A stretch of DNA of 64,000 nucleotides, from contig NZ_JACJLR010000010.1 in NCBI RefSeq assembly GCF_016902345.1, positions 21,239 through 85,238 of the forward strand. The letters are read 5' to 3'. The notes under the pieces were generated by a model. It made no database searches and had not been told where the DNA came from. It saw only the letters and a program-made list of their open reading frames with translations. This stretch comes from Mediterraneibacter glycyrrhizinilyticus (GTDB lineage: Bacteria > Bacillota > Clostridia > Lachnospirales > Lachnospiraceae). This document shows positions 9,673-17,400 of this stretch, in pieces (position 1 is the first letter of the stretch; each line of letters starts with the position of its first letter). A program made the position numbers and the translations under genes.

Positions 9673-10199
9673 TCTCCCTTTCCCTCCTCTCTGTGCAGGG
9701 TACTCATATCCCGCAGATCCGGCGCGCTGCCGAAGTCCCTCATCACACCGTCGGACACTTCCAGGATCCGGTCTGCGGTCTGGGCGATGCCTCTGCTGTG
9801 AGTGATCATGAGAATAGTCTGCTCGTATTTCCTTGACGCCTCTTTCAGAAGCGCGATCACTTCACTGGTATTCTGCGTGTCAAGATTTCCCGTCGGCTCA
9901 TCGGCGAGGATCAGGTTAAAGCTCTGAAAGACAAATCCGATATTCCTGCGCCGAAACACAGTCAGATTTCTCTCTTTCATCGAAAAAATGTCCCTTCCAT
10001 CGATCCACACTTTCCCGGAGGTCGGCGTATCCAGCCCTCCGATCAGGTTCAGCAGGGTGCTCTTTCCGGAACCCGACTCTCCGACCACTGCCACAAATTC
10101 TCCTTTCGGCACAGAAAATGTAACTTCTTTTAACGCATGTACCGCAGCCTCTCCGCTTCCATAAGTTTTGGAGACTGCCTTTACTTCCAGTAAATCCAT
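9663..10199 (-). CDS. MacB/LolD-type ABC ATPase with core deleted (no signature motif)
   Basis: 178 residues from the ATG at 10199, which has an AGAGGTG site. Family members are about 230-250 residues. Walker A GESGSGKST and Q-loop FVFQSFNL are intact, but the protein then jumps straight to ILADEPTGNLD. Compared with the intact paralogue at 45061-45798, about 66 residues are missing, including the LSGGQQQR signature and the helical subdomain; the frame is kept. Without the signature an ATPase dimer cannot hydrolyse ATP normally, so this is probably a dead gene although it has no stop or frameshift. Neighbours are the permease (10-bp overlap) and a two-component system. Confidence 0.85.
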   Translation of the reverse strand: MDLLEVKAVSKTYGSGEAAVHALKEVTFSVPKGEFVAVVGESGSGKSTLLNLIGGLDTPTSGKVWIDGRDIFSMKERNLTVFRRRNIGFVFQSFNLILADEPTGNLDTQNTSEVIALLKEASRKYEQTILMITHSRGIAQTADRILEVSDGVMRDFGSAPDLRDMSTLHREEGKGECR

Positions 10200-10271
10200 T
10201 CTTGTCAAACACCTCTTTCTCTCTTGATACGGAAAGAGTATCATCTGAATCCTACCTCAACATGACAACTG

Positions 10272-10289
10272 TCCTACAATTTTGTAGGA
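10272..10289. promoter_or_regulatory. Candidate response-regulator operator ahead of ABC genes
   Basis: Inverted repeat TCCTACAA-TT-TTGTAGGA in the 106-bp gap between the histidine kinase and the ATPase gene. It contains TACA-N4-TGTA, close to the site known for BceR-like response regulators. Likely target of the neighbouring response regulator; inference. Confidence 0.5.
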
Positions 10290-10297
10290 ATCAGAAA

Positions 10298-10317
10298 GTT
10301 ACAGTTCACACTGTACT
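10298..10317. repeat. Dispersed palindrome, copy 1
   Basis: GTTACAGT-TCAC-ACTGTACT, overlapping the stop codon of the histidine kinase gene. Part of a small set of similar palindromes placed at gene ends in this window. Confidence 0.5.
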
Positions 10318-11337
10318 CAGGAAATCCATGGTAAACACGGTCCCCTCTCCCAGCCTGCTCTCCACCTCGATGGTCCCGCTGTGCGCCTCGACCACCGCCT
10401 TTGCAAGCGGAAGCCCCAGCCCGATACCCTGAGTGTCCTTTGAAAAACGGCTGCGGTAAAACCGTTTAAAAATATGGTTCAGATCCTCCGGATGGATCCC
10501 GCTTCCGGTATCTTTCACGACGATCTGCACAAGGGACGCCGTCTGTCTCCACGTAACGCTTACCGTATCACCTTTTTCCGTGTGATCGAATGCATTTTTT
10601 ATGATATTGCTGACCGCCTCAGTCAGCCAGGTCCGGTCACACTGCATAGAAGTCGTCTCATCTCCGGAAAGAGTCAGTTTCTTCCCCTCCCGCTCGGCGC
10701 GGTATGCAAAGTGTTTCTCGATATCCTCCATCATCTCCGACACATTTTCAAGGTTCTTCTCGATCACGATCGTCCCCGCGTCAAGTTTTGTGATCTTCAG
10801 CAGATTCTGCACCAGTGTCTCGATCCGGTCCAGTTCCTGCTCCGACAAGTCTGTGAACTCCCGGACAGCCGGCAGGTTCTCTGCTTCTCCCTGCAGGATC
10901 CCGTTATAGATATTGAGGGCGGCAAGGGGTGTCTTAAGCTGATGAGAGATATCAGATATAGTATCTTTCATGAAAATTTTTGCCTTTTCCTCGTTCTCGG
11001 CATGGGCATTCAGGATCGCCGCCAGTGAGTTGACTTCGTGAAATAAACGGTATAGTTCCCCCTCCTCGTCGCATTGGATCCTTGCATCCCGGTTTCCTCC
11101 GATGTAATCCCGGATCCTAGTCACAGCGCCCTCCATGATCCGGTTCTGCTCCCGGAAGTACAGATACATGACCGCCATCAGAGCGATTCCCGCTGCCAGG
11201 ATAAGGCCAGGGATATACAGGATGGAACTTTCCGGATATGTCTGAATGATCACAGCAGAAAACAGGGCAGCGACCAGGATGATCCCTGCTGCTCTTCCAA
11301 AAAGGACCTTCACATTCCTGTTCGCCAGGATCTTCAT
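10306..11337 (-). CDS. Sensor histidine kinase
   Basis: 343 residues from the ATG at 11337, which has a GAGGTG site. Two membrane helices near the N-terminus with almost no extracellular loop, then a HAMP-like linker, a HisKA domain with phospho-accepting His in DISHQLKTPL, and a HATPase domain (N-box NIIKNAFDH, GSGIHPEDL, GIGLGLPLAK). The start codon lies just beyond the stop of the response regulator gene, so the pair is co-translated. The short sensor region suits kinases that sense through a partner ABC transporter, as in BceS-like systems. Here that transporter (7846-10199) looks damaged. Confidence 0.9.
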   Translation of the reverse strand: MKILANRNVKVLFGRAAGIILVAALFSAVIIQTYPESSILYIPGLILAAGIALMAVMYLYFREQNRIMEGAVTRIRDYIGGNRDARIQCDEEGELYRLFHEVNSLAAILNAHAENEEKAKIFMKDTISDISHQLKTPLAALNIYNGILQGEAENLPAVREFTDLSEQELDRIETLVQNLLKITKLDAGTIVIEKNLENVSEMMEDIEKHFAYRAEREGKKLTLSGDETTSMQCDRTWLTEAVSNIIKNAFDHTEKGDTVSVTWRQTASLVQIVVKDTGSGIHPEDLNHIFKRFYRSRFSKDTQGIGLGLPLAKAVVEAHSGTIEVESRLGEGTVFTMDFLSTV

Positions 11338-11345
11338 AATACACC

Positions 11346-12032
11346 TCATCTCCCTGTACTCCACTTATATCCCATCCGGCGGACTGTCACGATCTTCTCC
11401 GGCTTTCCCGGATCGTCTTCGATCTTCGTCCTCAGCCTCCGGATATACACTGTCAAAGTACTGTTGTCGATATAATCCTCCTCCCGGTCCCAGAGGCTTC
11501 CCAGAATCTGTCCGGGAGAGAGGACCTGATCCGGGTTTTCCATAAACAGGCAGAGCAGCCGGTACTCTCCCGCCGTCAGATCGATCTCCTCCCCGTTTTT
11601 GTACGCTTTTCCCTTCAGGAGTTCCACCTTTATACCGTTGGACTCCAAAACCGCATCCTCCTGTTCAAAGTTGCTGCTCCTGCGCAGGAGAGCATTTACC
11701 CTTGAAAGGAATACCGCCAGTTTGAACGGCTTTGTGATATAGTCGTCTCCGCCGATATCAAGCCCCATGATGATATCTGTCTCCTCATCCGCCGCGGTGA
11801 GAAATATGACAGGCACCTTTGAGGTCCTGCGCATCTCCTCGCACAGTTCATACCCGGAACCGTCGGGAAGGGAAACGTCCAGGATGACAAGGTCATAGTC
11901 CCCGCTCTCCCACATCCTCTGTGCCTCCGCTTTCGTCCTGGCAACGTCGGTCTCATACCCCTGCTTTTTCAGGGCAAACGTCAGCCCGTTGATGAGGCTT
12001 AAGTCATCCTCTACAAAGAAAATCCTCTTCAT
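11346..12032 (-). CDS. OmpR-family response regulator
   Basis: 228 residues: receiver domain with phospho-acceptor Asp in LVILDVSLPDG and the conserved KPF near residue 103, then an OmpR/PhoB winged helix ending at YKWSTGR. It is upstream of and coupled to the histidine kinase, and downstream of the beta-propeller gene by 30 bp. Probably controls the adjoining ABC genes via the palindrome at 10272-10289. Confidence 0.9.
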   Translation of the reverse strand: MKRIFFVEDDLSLINGLTFALKKQGYETDVARTKAEAQRMWESGDYDLVILDVSLPDGSGYELCEEMRRTSKVPVIFLTAADEETDIIMGLDIGGDDYITKPFKLAVFLSRVNALLRRSSNFEQEDAVLESNGIKVELLKGKAYKNGEEIDLTAGEYRLLCLFMENPDQVLSPGQILGSLWDREEDYIDNSTLTVYIRRLRTKIEDDPGKPEKIVTVRRMGYKWSTGR

Positions 12033-12062
12033 CCTTTTTATCTCCCTTTCTTTTCCCCGGGG

Positions 12063-13316
12063 TCATCCTGCCTGCTCCGGGGTATCGTCCGCGATCTCTT
12101 CCACAAATGAAAAATCCACTCCATCCTCCGACTGATACAGCGCCTCCGCCAGCTTCCCGTCCTTCATATAGTCGCCGTCATCTCCCTGTCCAACGACCAC
12201 ATAGAGGATCCCATCTTCTTCATACATCTTTTCCACCGTGTCAAACGGATCAAATCCCAGCCTCTCTGTGAGCTCTTCCGCTTCCGGGAGCACGATATCC
12301 TGAAATGTCTCCCCGCCGTCCAGGGTGACCATCATCTCCTCTCCCTTTGCGTAATATCCCTTCCCGTCTTTCGTCCAGAAGGAGCAGGTCAGGTTCGTGC
12401 AGAATGCATCCGGCAGCGCAATAGAGGTCCAGTTTTCCAGATCTTCCGAATAACAGGTTGCGTAATAGTCACTTCCCAGAGAACGGTCCACAGCCATCGT
12501 CACATAATATCCACTGTCTGTCACAGAAAGAAACGGATTCGCCGCATAACCGCTCTGGCGGATCCGGCTCTCCTTCCATGTCTCTCCCCGGTCCATACTG
12601 TACAACAGGGAATGTCCTGCCACGAATCCGGTGAACTCCTCTGTGATCACATAGCTGTTGTACGGAAGAAGTTCGTTATAAGTGCCGTTTCCCTGACTGC
12701 ATATTCTTTCATACCCATCCGGGACTTCGACAAAACTCTCCCCGGAGTCATATGTGACATAGAGCACACCGTCCCGGATATAGTAGGTCATGGGTTCGTC
12801 CGTTTTCATCTCAAAATGTTCTGTCTGCGGCTCCTGCCGCTCTTTCTGGAACTCCGGTGTCAATATCTGATACTGGACCGGGGTCATCTTATCCGCAATT
12901 CGGTATACATCCTCCCCGTCAGTCTCCCAGCTGAGCACCATCTGTCCCGTATAAAGCCTCCGGGTCTCCGTCTCCATCAGTTCAAGTTCCCGCACGATTC
13001 CCCTGGCGCCGACAGGCGTATAAACTTCATAATCGATCTGGATATAGGGTCTGCCCAGATCGTTCAGAGTCTCCATTCCTGTGATCCTCGCATTGACCAC
13101 ATGATAGTGATACGGCACCACCCATCCGTCGAACTGTTCAAAATATTGGGAAAACCATTTCCGGGTTATCTCTTCCGGATCACTGCTCTCATTTTCAACG
13201 GTGTCTCCGACGATCTGCGGCATCTCATACTCATGCCAGGCATACATCAGGAGCCCGGCCACGCCCAAACCGAGGGCAAGGATGACTGCGGCTGCTGTGA
13301 GGATGATCTTTTTCAT
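12063..13316 (-). CDS. Membrane-anchored beta-propeller (BNR/sialidase-like repeats) protein
   Basis: 417 residues from the ATG at 13316, which has an AGGAG site. A single N-terminal membrane helix (residues 4-23) is followed by an extracytoplasmic part. Repeated segments of the type YDSGESFVEV, YSMDRGETWKES, VTLDGGETFQDI and YQSEDGVDFSFV match BNR/Asp-box blades. No catalytic sialidase set was recognised, so it is more likely a sensing or binding protein than an enzyme. It is 30 bp upstream of the response regulator, so it may be part of the signalling unit. Function unknown. Confidence 0.7.
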   Translation of the reverse strand: MKKIILTAAAVILALGLGVAGLLMYAWHEYEMPQIVGDTVENESSDPEEITRKWFSQYFEQFDGWVVPYHYHVVNARITGMETLNDLGRPYIQIDYEVYTPVGARGIVRELELMETETRRLYTGQMVLSWETDGEDVYRIADKMTPVQYQILTPEFQKERQEPQTEHFEMKTDEPMTYYIRDGVLYVTYDSGESFVEVPDGYERICSQGNGTYNELLPYNSYVITEEFTGFVAGHSLLYSMDRGETWKESRIRQSGYAANPFLSVTDSGYYVTMAVDRSLGSDYYATCYSEDLENWTSIALPDAFCTNLTCSFWTKDGKGYYAKGEEMMVTLDGGETFQDIVLPEAEELTERLGFDPFDTVEKMYEEDGILYVVVGQGDDGDYMKDGKLAEALYQSEDGVDFSFVEEIADDTPEQAG

Positions 13317-13497
13317 AGACAGCTCCTTTCTTTTAACATTTCTGTACAAAAGAATGACCAGGGATCTTCCGGGATCCCCGGACCACTGAGATGATTATAT
13401 CCCTGTCTCTGTTTTTCTGCAACTGCTGCAGATGGCAGGATAACAACAGAAAGTGACAGGCAGTCCGCGCATTCCGCCGGGCTGCCTGTTCGAAATC

Positions 13498-13548
13498 TGA
13501 CATCATTCTGTCCGGCACGCATACGATGTGCCGGACAGAACTATGTCA
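13498..13548. other. Strong hairpin in intergenic region
   Basis: Inverted repeat TTCTGTCCGGCAC (13506-13518) / GTGCCGGACAGAA (13528-13540), extended outward by TGACAT / ATGTCA. A T5 tract follows on the + strand only. Flanking genes are both on the minus strand, where no T tract follows, so a simple terminator role for the upstream gene is uncertain. Confidence 0.6.
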
Positions 13549-13572
13549 GGTTTTTCAATTTTCCAGAGTCTT

Positions 13573-14040
13573 TCAGCTTAAGCCGGCAGCTCCTGCCGGA
13601 ATCTCTTTTAACATCTTCAGCGTTCCGTCCATGTTCCTGCTGTGCCAGTTTCCTCCGAGCATAGTGGTCCCCAGAAAACCGGAAGTCCTAAGGCTGCTTA
13701 GCTCTTTCTGCTGGATAGAAAGAGTGAGCCGATCATCCTTGGTCCTGATCGTCAGATAGTAATTTAATCCTTTCTCTTCTATCTCCATCCCCTCTATCTC
13801 CGAAAACGGGATCGACAGAGTTACTTCCTTCTTCAGTCCCATCGAAAACACTCCAAAGGGGACAAGGACCAGCTCATCCCTGCAGATCTGCAGTACGAAA
13901 TACTGATGGTCTGCTCCAAAAAATTTTACGATCGCATCACTGAGATTTGCCGGAGCATACGAAACGATAATGCTTTTATTTTCTATCGGTTCGTAGCCTG
14001 CATTCTTGATGACTTCCCATACCGCTGCTTCTTTTGCCAT
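13573..14040 (-). CDS. Hypothetical protein, PH-like domain
   Basis: 155 residues, soluble, no signal peptide. The middle (about residues 45-115) alternates strands in a way that suggests a bacterial PH-like domain (FSEIEGMEIEEKG...YLTIRTKDDRLTLSI). I do not recognise a characterised family. It stands alone between a hairpin and a repeat-rich gap; no operon partner is obvious. Confidence 0.6.
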   Translation of the reverse strand: MAKEAAVWEVIKNAGYEPIENKSIIVSYAPANLSDAIVKFFGADHQYFVLQICRDELVLVPFGVFSMGLKKEVTLSIPFSEIEGMEIEEKGLNYYLTIRTKDDRLTLSIQQKELSSLRTSGFLGTTMLGGNWHSRNMDGTLKMLKEIPAGAAGLS

Positions 14041-14220
14041 GTCAATTATCCTCCGCTTTTCCGCCGGATCCCGCCCTCGAAGCAGATCTTATGATCTCCC
14101 GGAAGGACCCCGGCTTTTACAGTTTACTCCTGTATTATGGCGCATTTAGCTGCGCTGCGGAGGATTTCTGCCTGAAACGGCATGATCCGTGCCTGAATGG
14201 ATATGCAGGATATGTACCCG

Positions 14221-14289
14221 GAACAGATCTGATCCTGAACGCCATGTTCCATGTCCGGAACGGATCTGCGTCTGAACGGATCTACGTCT
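14221..14289. repeat. Short degenerate 16-bp tandem repeats
   Basis: Units of the form GAACGGATCTRCGTCT at 14258-14273 and 14274-14289, with weaker copies from 14221. They sit between a hypothetical gene and the YhgE locus. The rest of the gap 14041-14220 shows nothing further. Confidence 0.5.
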
Positions 14290-14482
14290 GAAGGTCCAGA
14301 TCCAGCAGCCGCACCAGGTCATTTTTTACTTTGCGGGAAAAGAGACACTCTTCCCCGTTTGTAAAGACGACTTTCTTGTCCCTGATATCCAGTTCCCGGA
14401 TGTGGCGCACCGTGTCCATAAACTTTACCGTAAAAAACTGCCCGGTCAGGCCAGCCTGTGTACTTCGAGCCAATCCATCCAT
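14282..14482 (-). CDS. Small hypothetical protein downstream of YhgE
   Basis: 66 codons from the first ATG, or 45 from the ATG at 14419. Neither has a strong ribosome site; the longer form overlaps the YhgE stop by 37 bp. The stretch VRHIRELDIRDKKVVFTNGEE recalls the strand pattern of LytTR DNA-binding domains, but it is too short to be one. It could be the remnant of a regulator. Low confidence that it is expressed. Confidence 0.35.
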   Translation of the reverse strand: MDGLARSTQAGLTGQFFTVKFMDTVRHIRELDIRDKKVVFTNGEECLFSRKVKNDLVRLLDLDLQT

Positions 14483-17115
14483 GTACTCTTCCCATTCTCT
14501 ATCTTTTTTGCCCTCACCTGAAACTCCAGGATTGTGAGCAGAGTAAAGATCAGGAAAAGTATCACAAGAAAGGCAAGACAGCTGTCTATATTCTCTCCTC
14601 CGCTGATAGTGCTGCGAAAGGCGGTCACTGTATAGGTGAACGGTACCCAGCCGTGAAGATAAGGGACAAAATCCCCTGAGAGTTCAAGCGGATATGTGCC
14701 CACAGATCCTGCGAGCTGTATCACCATGAATACAAGCATCAAGAAACTTCCCACACGTCCCAGCAGACTGGTAAAGAAATACATAACAGACATAAATGCC
14801 AGGGATGCAGCGCACGCTGTCAGTATTGTCATCCCCATCCTTTCCGGAGTAAATCCGTCAAATATGTGCAGCGCTACGACCATGACTACTGCCTGAAGCA
14901 ACGCGGTCGGATAGAGAACGGACGCTTTACTCATCCACCATTCTGCCCCGGATCTCAGTTTTCCGGAATACTCTGTAAGAGGATACATCAGACTGAACGC
15001 AATGCATCCCACCCAAAGTCCCACAGACATCATATATGGAGCCATGGCATGTCCGTTGTCCGGCACATCTGTGATCTGCGTCTCTTCAGTCTGAACAGGA
15101 GCTGCAAACATTTCTGCTGCGCTCTGTGCTGTATTTGTCTTCTTGATCTCATCCGTTCCTTTTTTCAACTCTTCTGATAACGTTTTTGCTCCCTCATCCA
15201 CCTGCTCCAATCCCTCTCCAAGTTCACCGCTTCCCTCGGAAAGCTGTTGCGCGCCGTTATAGAGCTGGTGTGCTCCTGATGTCAGCTGCGCTGCGCCATC
15301 AAGCAGTTCACTGCTCTTTTCCGTCAACTGACAGGAGCCTGATAAAAGGGAAGCCGTTCCGTTTTTCAGAGTTTCAGTTCCCTCCTTCAGTCTGCCGATC
15401 CCCCCTGCAAGCTGTGGGATCTGCCCAGCCAGGCTTTGCATTCCTTTTTCAATCTGTTCATTTCCCGATGTCAGAACAGTCAGCCCGCTGTTGAGAGAAG
15501 ACGCCCCCTGGCTTAAAACAGAAGTCCCACGTTCTTTTAGTTCCTCTGCCCCCAAAGCGGCTCCTGAAATCCCCGCCGCCAGTTCAGGCGCTTTTTCTGT
15601 AAGTGACTGTGTTCCATTTTTCAGTTCTGTGATTCCGCCGCTGAGAGTGTCCATTCCTTCTGAGAGAGATTCTGCTCCTGACAGTACCGCAGGAATCTGG
15701 TCTGCAAGACTGCCGCTTCCATTTGCCGCCTCATCTACACCGGCGGTATATCCAGAAACACTGTCCTCATACGTCTGCATCTGTTCCTGGAGTGCCTGAA
15801 GCTGGGACTGCAGTTCTGTCAATCCGCCTTGGAGTTCCTCCTGCCCTTCGATCCAGCTTTCCTCCGGCGTTCCTTCTTCTTCGCCCGTACCGGTATGCAT
15901 CTGAAGTTCTCCTGTCTGCAAAGCGAGCCTGCCTGCCAGATCAGACAGTGAAGCCAGCGAGGACGAAATATCCGCTGAGCCGTCCCTGAGAGACTGAGAC
16001 TGTCCACTCAGCTCATTGAGCCCTATGCTCAGTGTATCTGCCCCGCTCTGCAGATTTGAGATCCCTTCTTCCAGCGAACGGACCCCTCCGGTGAGTTCGC
16101 CTGCACCGTCAGACAGAGCCGCTGCACCGTCGTTCAGCGCAGCAGCCGAATCAGGCAGGACAGACGCCGCCTCATTCAACTGTGAAAGTCCGTCGCGAAG
16201 CACGCTCATATTTTCATCCACTTCTGCCGCCCCGCCTGCAAGTTCTGAACCGCCCTCAGACGCAGCATACAATCCATCCTGCAGTTTTGATGCTCCACGG
16301 TTCAGCCCGTTCACTCCTTCTGTCAGTTCCGGTATTTTTTCTGTGATCTGTCCCATTCCTTCCTTTAACTGTCCGCTTCCCTCATCCAGCGCTCTGGCAC
16401 CATCTGACAGTGAAGCCGCCCCCTCCGTATATTGTTTCAGGCCCTTTTCAAACCTGCTGCTTCCGTCAGAAAAGGTCAATGTACTATCTGCCAGAAGATG
16501 CAGGTTTTCTGTGACAGCTCCATTGCCGGATTTGATCTGATCCACTCCGTCTTTTATCCTGCCGGAACCTTCGGACGCCTTCTGCATTCCCTCACCGGTC
16601 TCTTTGATCTTCTCAAACATAACCTCCGCATAAGTTCTGGTCACTTCCTCACGCACCGTATTCTCCAGTTCTTTCATTGCGCTTTCACTCATCTTGGATG
16701 CGATATAGTTTGTACCCGGATTCGTCTGAAAATCAATCTGCATCTTTTCCGGTTTCTCTTCAGTCACCGTGGCTGCAGATGATGAAAAATCCTCCGGTAT
16801 TGTTATGACCATATAGTATGTTCCGTCTTTTAGCCCCTGTCTGGCTTTGTCAGCTTCCGGAAAGCGGAAATCCAGAGCGTCATTCGTCATCAGTTTCTCT
16901 TCCATCTCCCGTCCCACTGCCAGTTCTCTCCCGCCATATATCACCGGAACATCCCTGTTCACTACCGCGACCGGCAGTTTTCCCAGATTCCCGTATGGAT
17001 CCCACATAGATCCCAGAAACAGTGTCGTATAAATAGTCGGGATCACTATGATCGCTATAGTAACGATCAGGAGTATCCTGTTTTTTAAGAGTCCTTTCCA
17101 CTCCTGCCTTAACAT
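14446..17115 (-). CDS. YhgE/Pip domain membrane protein
   Basis: 889 residues. One membrane helix near the N-terminus (residues 12-34), then a conserved YhgE block with LPVAVVNRDVP near residue 46. A very long extracytoplasmic region (about 200-650) follows, built of heptad-like repeats in which Leu and Gly recur (LSDGA, LNDGA, LSEGM). About five C-terminal helices follow, as in the ABC-2 permease-like part of Pip proteins. Family members are linked to phage infection (Pip) or ESX/WXG-type secretion (YueB, EsaA); the role here is unknown. Two palindromic operators upstream suggest control by a TetR-type repressor not encoded next to it. Confidence 0.9.
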   Translation of the reverse strand: MLRQEWKGLLKNRILLIVTIAIIVIPTIYTTLFLGSMWDPYGNLGKLPVAVVNRDVPVIYGGRELAVGREMEEKLMTNDALDFRFPEADKARQGLKDGTYYMVITIPEDFSSSAATVTEEKPEKMQIDFQTNPGTNYIASKMSESAMKELENTVREEVTRTYAEVMFEKIKETGEGMQKASEGSGRIKDGVDQIKSGNGAVTENLHLLADSTLTFSDGSSRFEKGLKQYTEGAASLSDGARALDEGSGQLKEGMGQITEKIPELTEGVNGLNRGASKLQDGLYAASEGGSELAGGAAEVDENMSVLRDGLSQLNEAASVLPDSAAALNDGAAALSDGAGELTGGVRSLEEGISNLQSGADTLSIGLNELSGQSQSLRDGSADISSSLASLSDLAGRLALQTGELQMHTGTGEEEGTPEESWIEGQEELQGGLTELQSQLQALQEQMQTYEDSVSGYTAGVDEAANGSGSLADQIPAVLSGAESLSEGMDTLSGGITELKNGTQSLTEKAPELAAGISGAALGAEELKERGTSVLSQGASSLNSGLTVLTSGNEQIEKGMQSLAGQIPQLAGGIGRLKEGTETLKNGTASLLSGSCQLTEKSSELLDGAAQLTSGAHQLYNGAQQLSEGSGELGEGLEQVDEGAKTLSEELKKGTDEIKKTNTAQSAAEMFAAPVQTEETQITDVPDNGHAMAPYMMSVGLWVGCIAFSLMYPLTEYSGKLRSGAEWWMSKASVLYPTALLQAVVMVVALHIFDGFTPERMGMTILTACAASLAFMSVMYFFTSLLGRVGSFLMLVFMVIQLAGSVGTYPLELSGDFVPYLHGWVPFTYTVTAFRSTISGGENIDSCLAFLVILFLIFTLLTILEFQVRAKKIENGKSTWMDWLEVHRLA

Positions 17116-17139
17116 ATCATTCAGTCTCCTCTCGCATTC

Positions 17140-17164
17140 AACAATAGACTTATAGTCTATTGTT
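17140..17164. promoter_or_regulatory. TetR-type operator palindrome 1 (yhgE leader)
   Basis: AACAATAGACT-TAT-AGTCTATTGTT: perfect 11-bp arms, 25 bp in all, about 25 bp upstream of the yhgE start. Size and symmetry are typical of a dimeric repressor site. Confidence 0.75.
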
Positions 17165-17168
17165 AGAT

Positions 17169-17193
17169 ATTATGTTGTTTATTTGAACATAAT
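17169..17193. promoter_or_regulatory. Operator-like palindrome 2 (yhgE promoter)
   Basis: ATTATGTT-N9-AACATAAT: perfect 8-bp arms, 25 bp overall. It lies just downstream of the -10 box, at the expected transcription start. Confidence 0.5.
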
Positions 17194-17195
17194 AA

Positions 17196-17223
17196 ATTAT
17201 AAGAGACTGATGAAAAAATGCAA
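17196..17223 (-). promoter_or_regulatory. Promoter of yhgE
   Basis: -35 TTGCAT (17218-17223) and -10 TATAAT (17196-17201) with a 16-bp spacer. Both palindromes lie immediately downstream, so repression by roadblock or occlusion is plausible. Confidence 0.65.
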
Positions 17224-17298
17224 CCATTAATTATTCTTCATTTTATTGTTTAATAGATAATTATTTAGAATTTGTCTATCATTTATTCTTTTAAGAAA

Positions 17299-17329
17299 AG
17301 AACAGGCGATATCATGTTTCGCCTGCTCT
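17299..17329 (-). terminator. Second hairpin downstream of leuS
   Basis: AGAGCAGGCGA / TCGCCTGTTCT on the minus strand (one G-U pair), followed by TTTTCTT. A backup terminator after leuS. Confidence 0.55.
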
Positions 17330-17353
17330 ATCAGATATAAAATCCCTAAATTA

Positions 17354-17393
17354 TGATAAAAGCCGAGTCCCTCTTTGCAGGGTTCCCGGCTTG
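17354..17393 (-). terminator. leuS terminator
   Basis: Minus-strand hairpin AAGCCG...CCCT-loop-AGGG...CGGCTT with internal unpaired bases, followed by TTTTATC. It lies 10-50 bp past the leuS stop. Confidence 0.65.
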
Positions 17394-17400
17394 TACCATC

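Noticed and set aside
16016..16540. Ser/Pro-rich + strand frame opposite yhgE
   Set aside because: Antisense shadow of the Leu/Gly/Ser-rich repeats of the YhgE protein.
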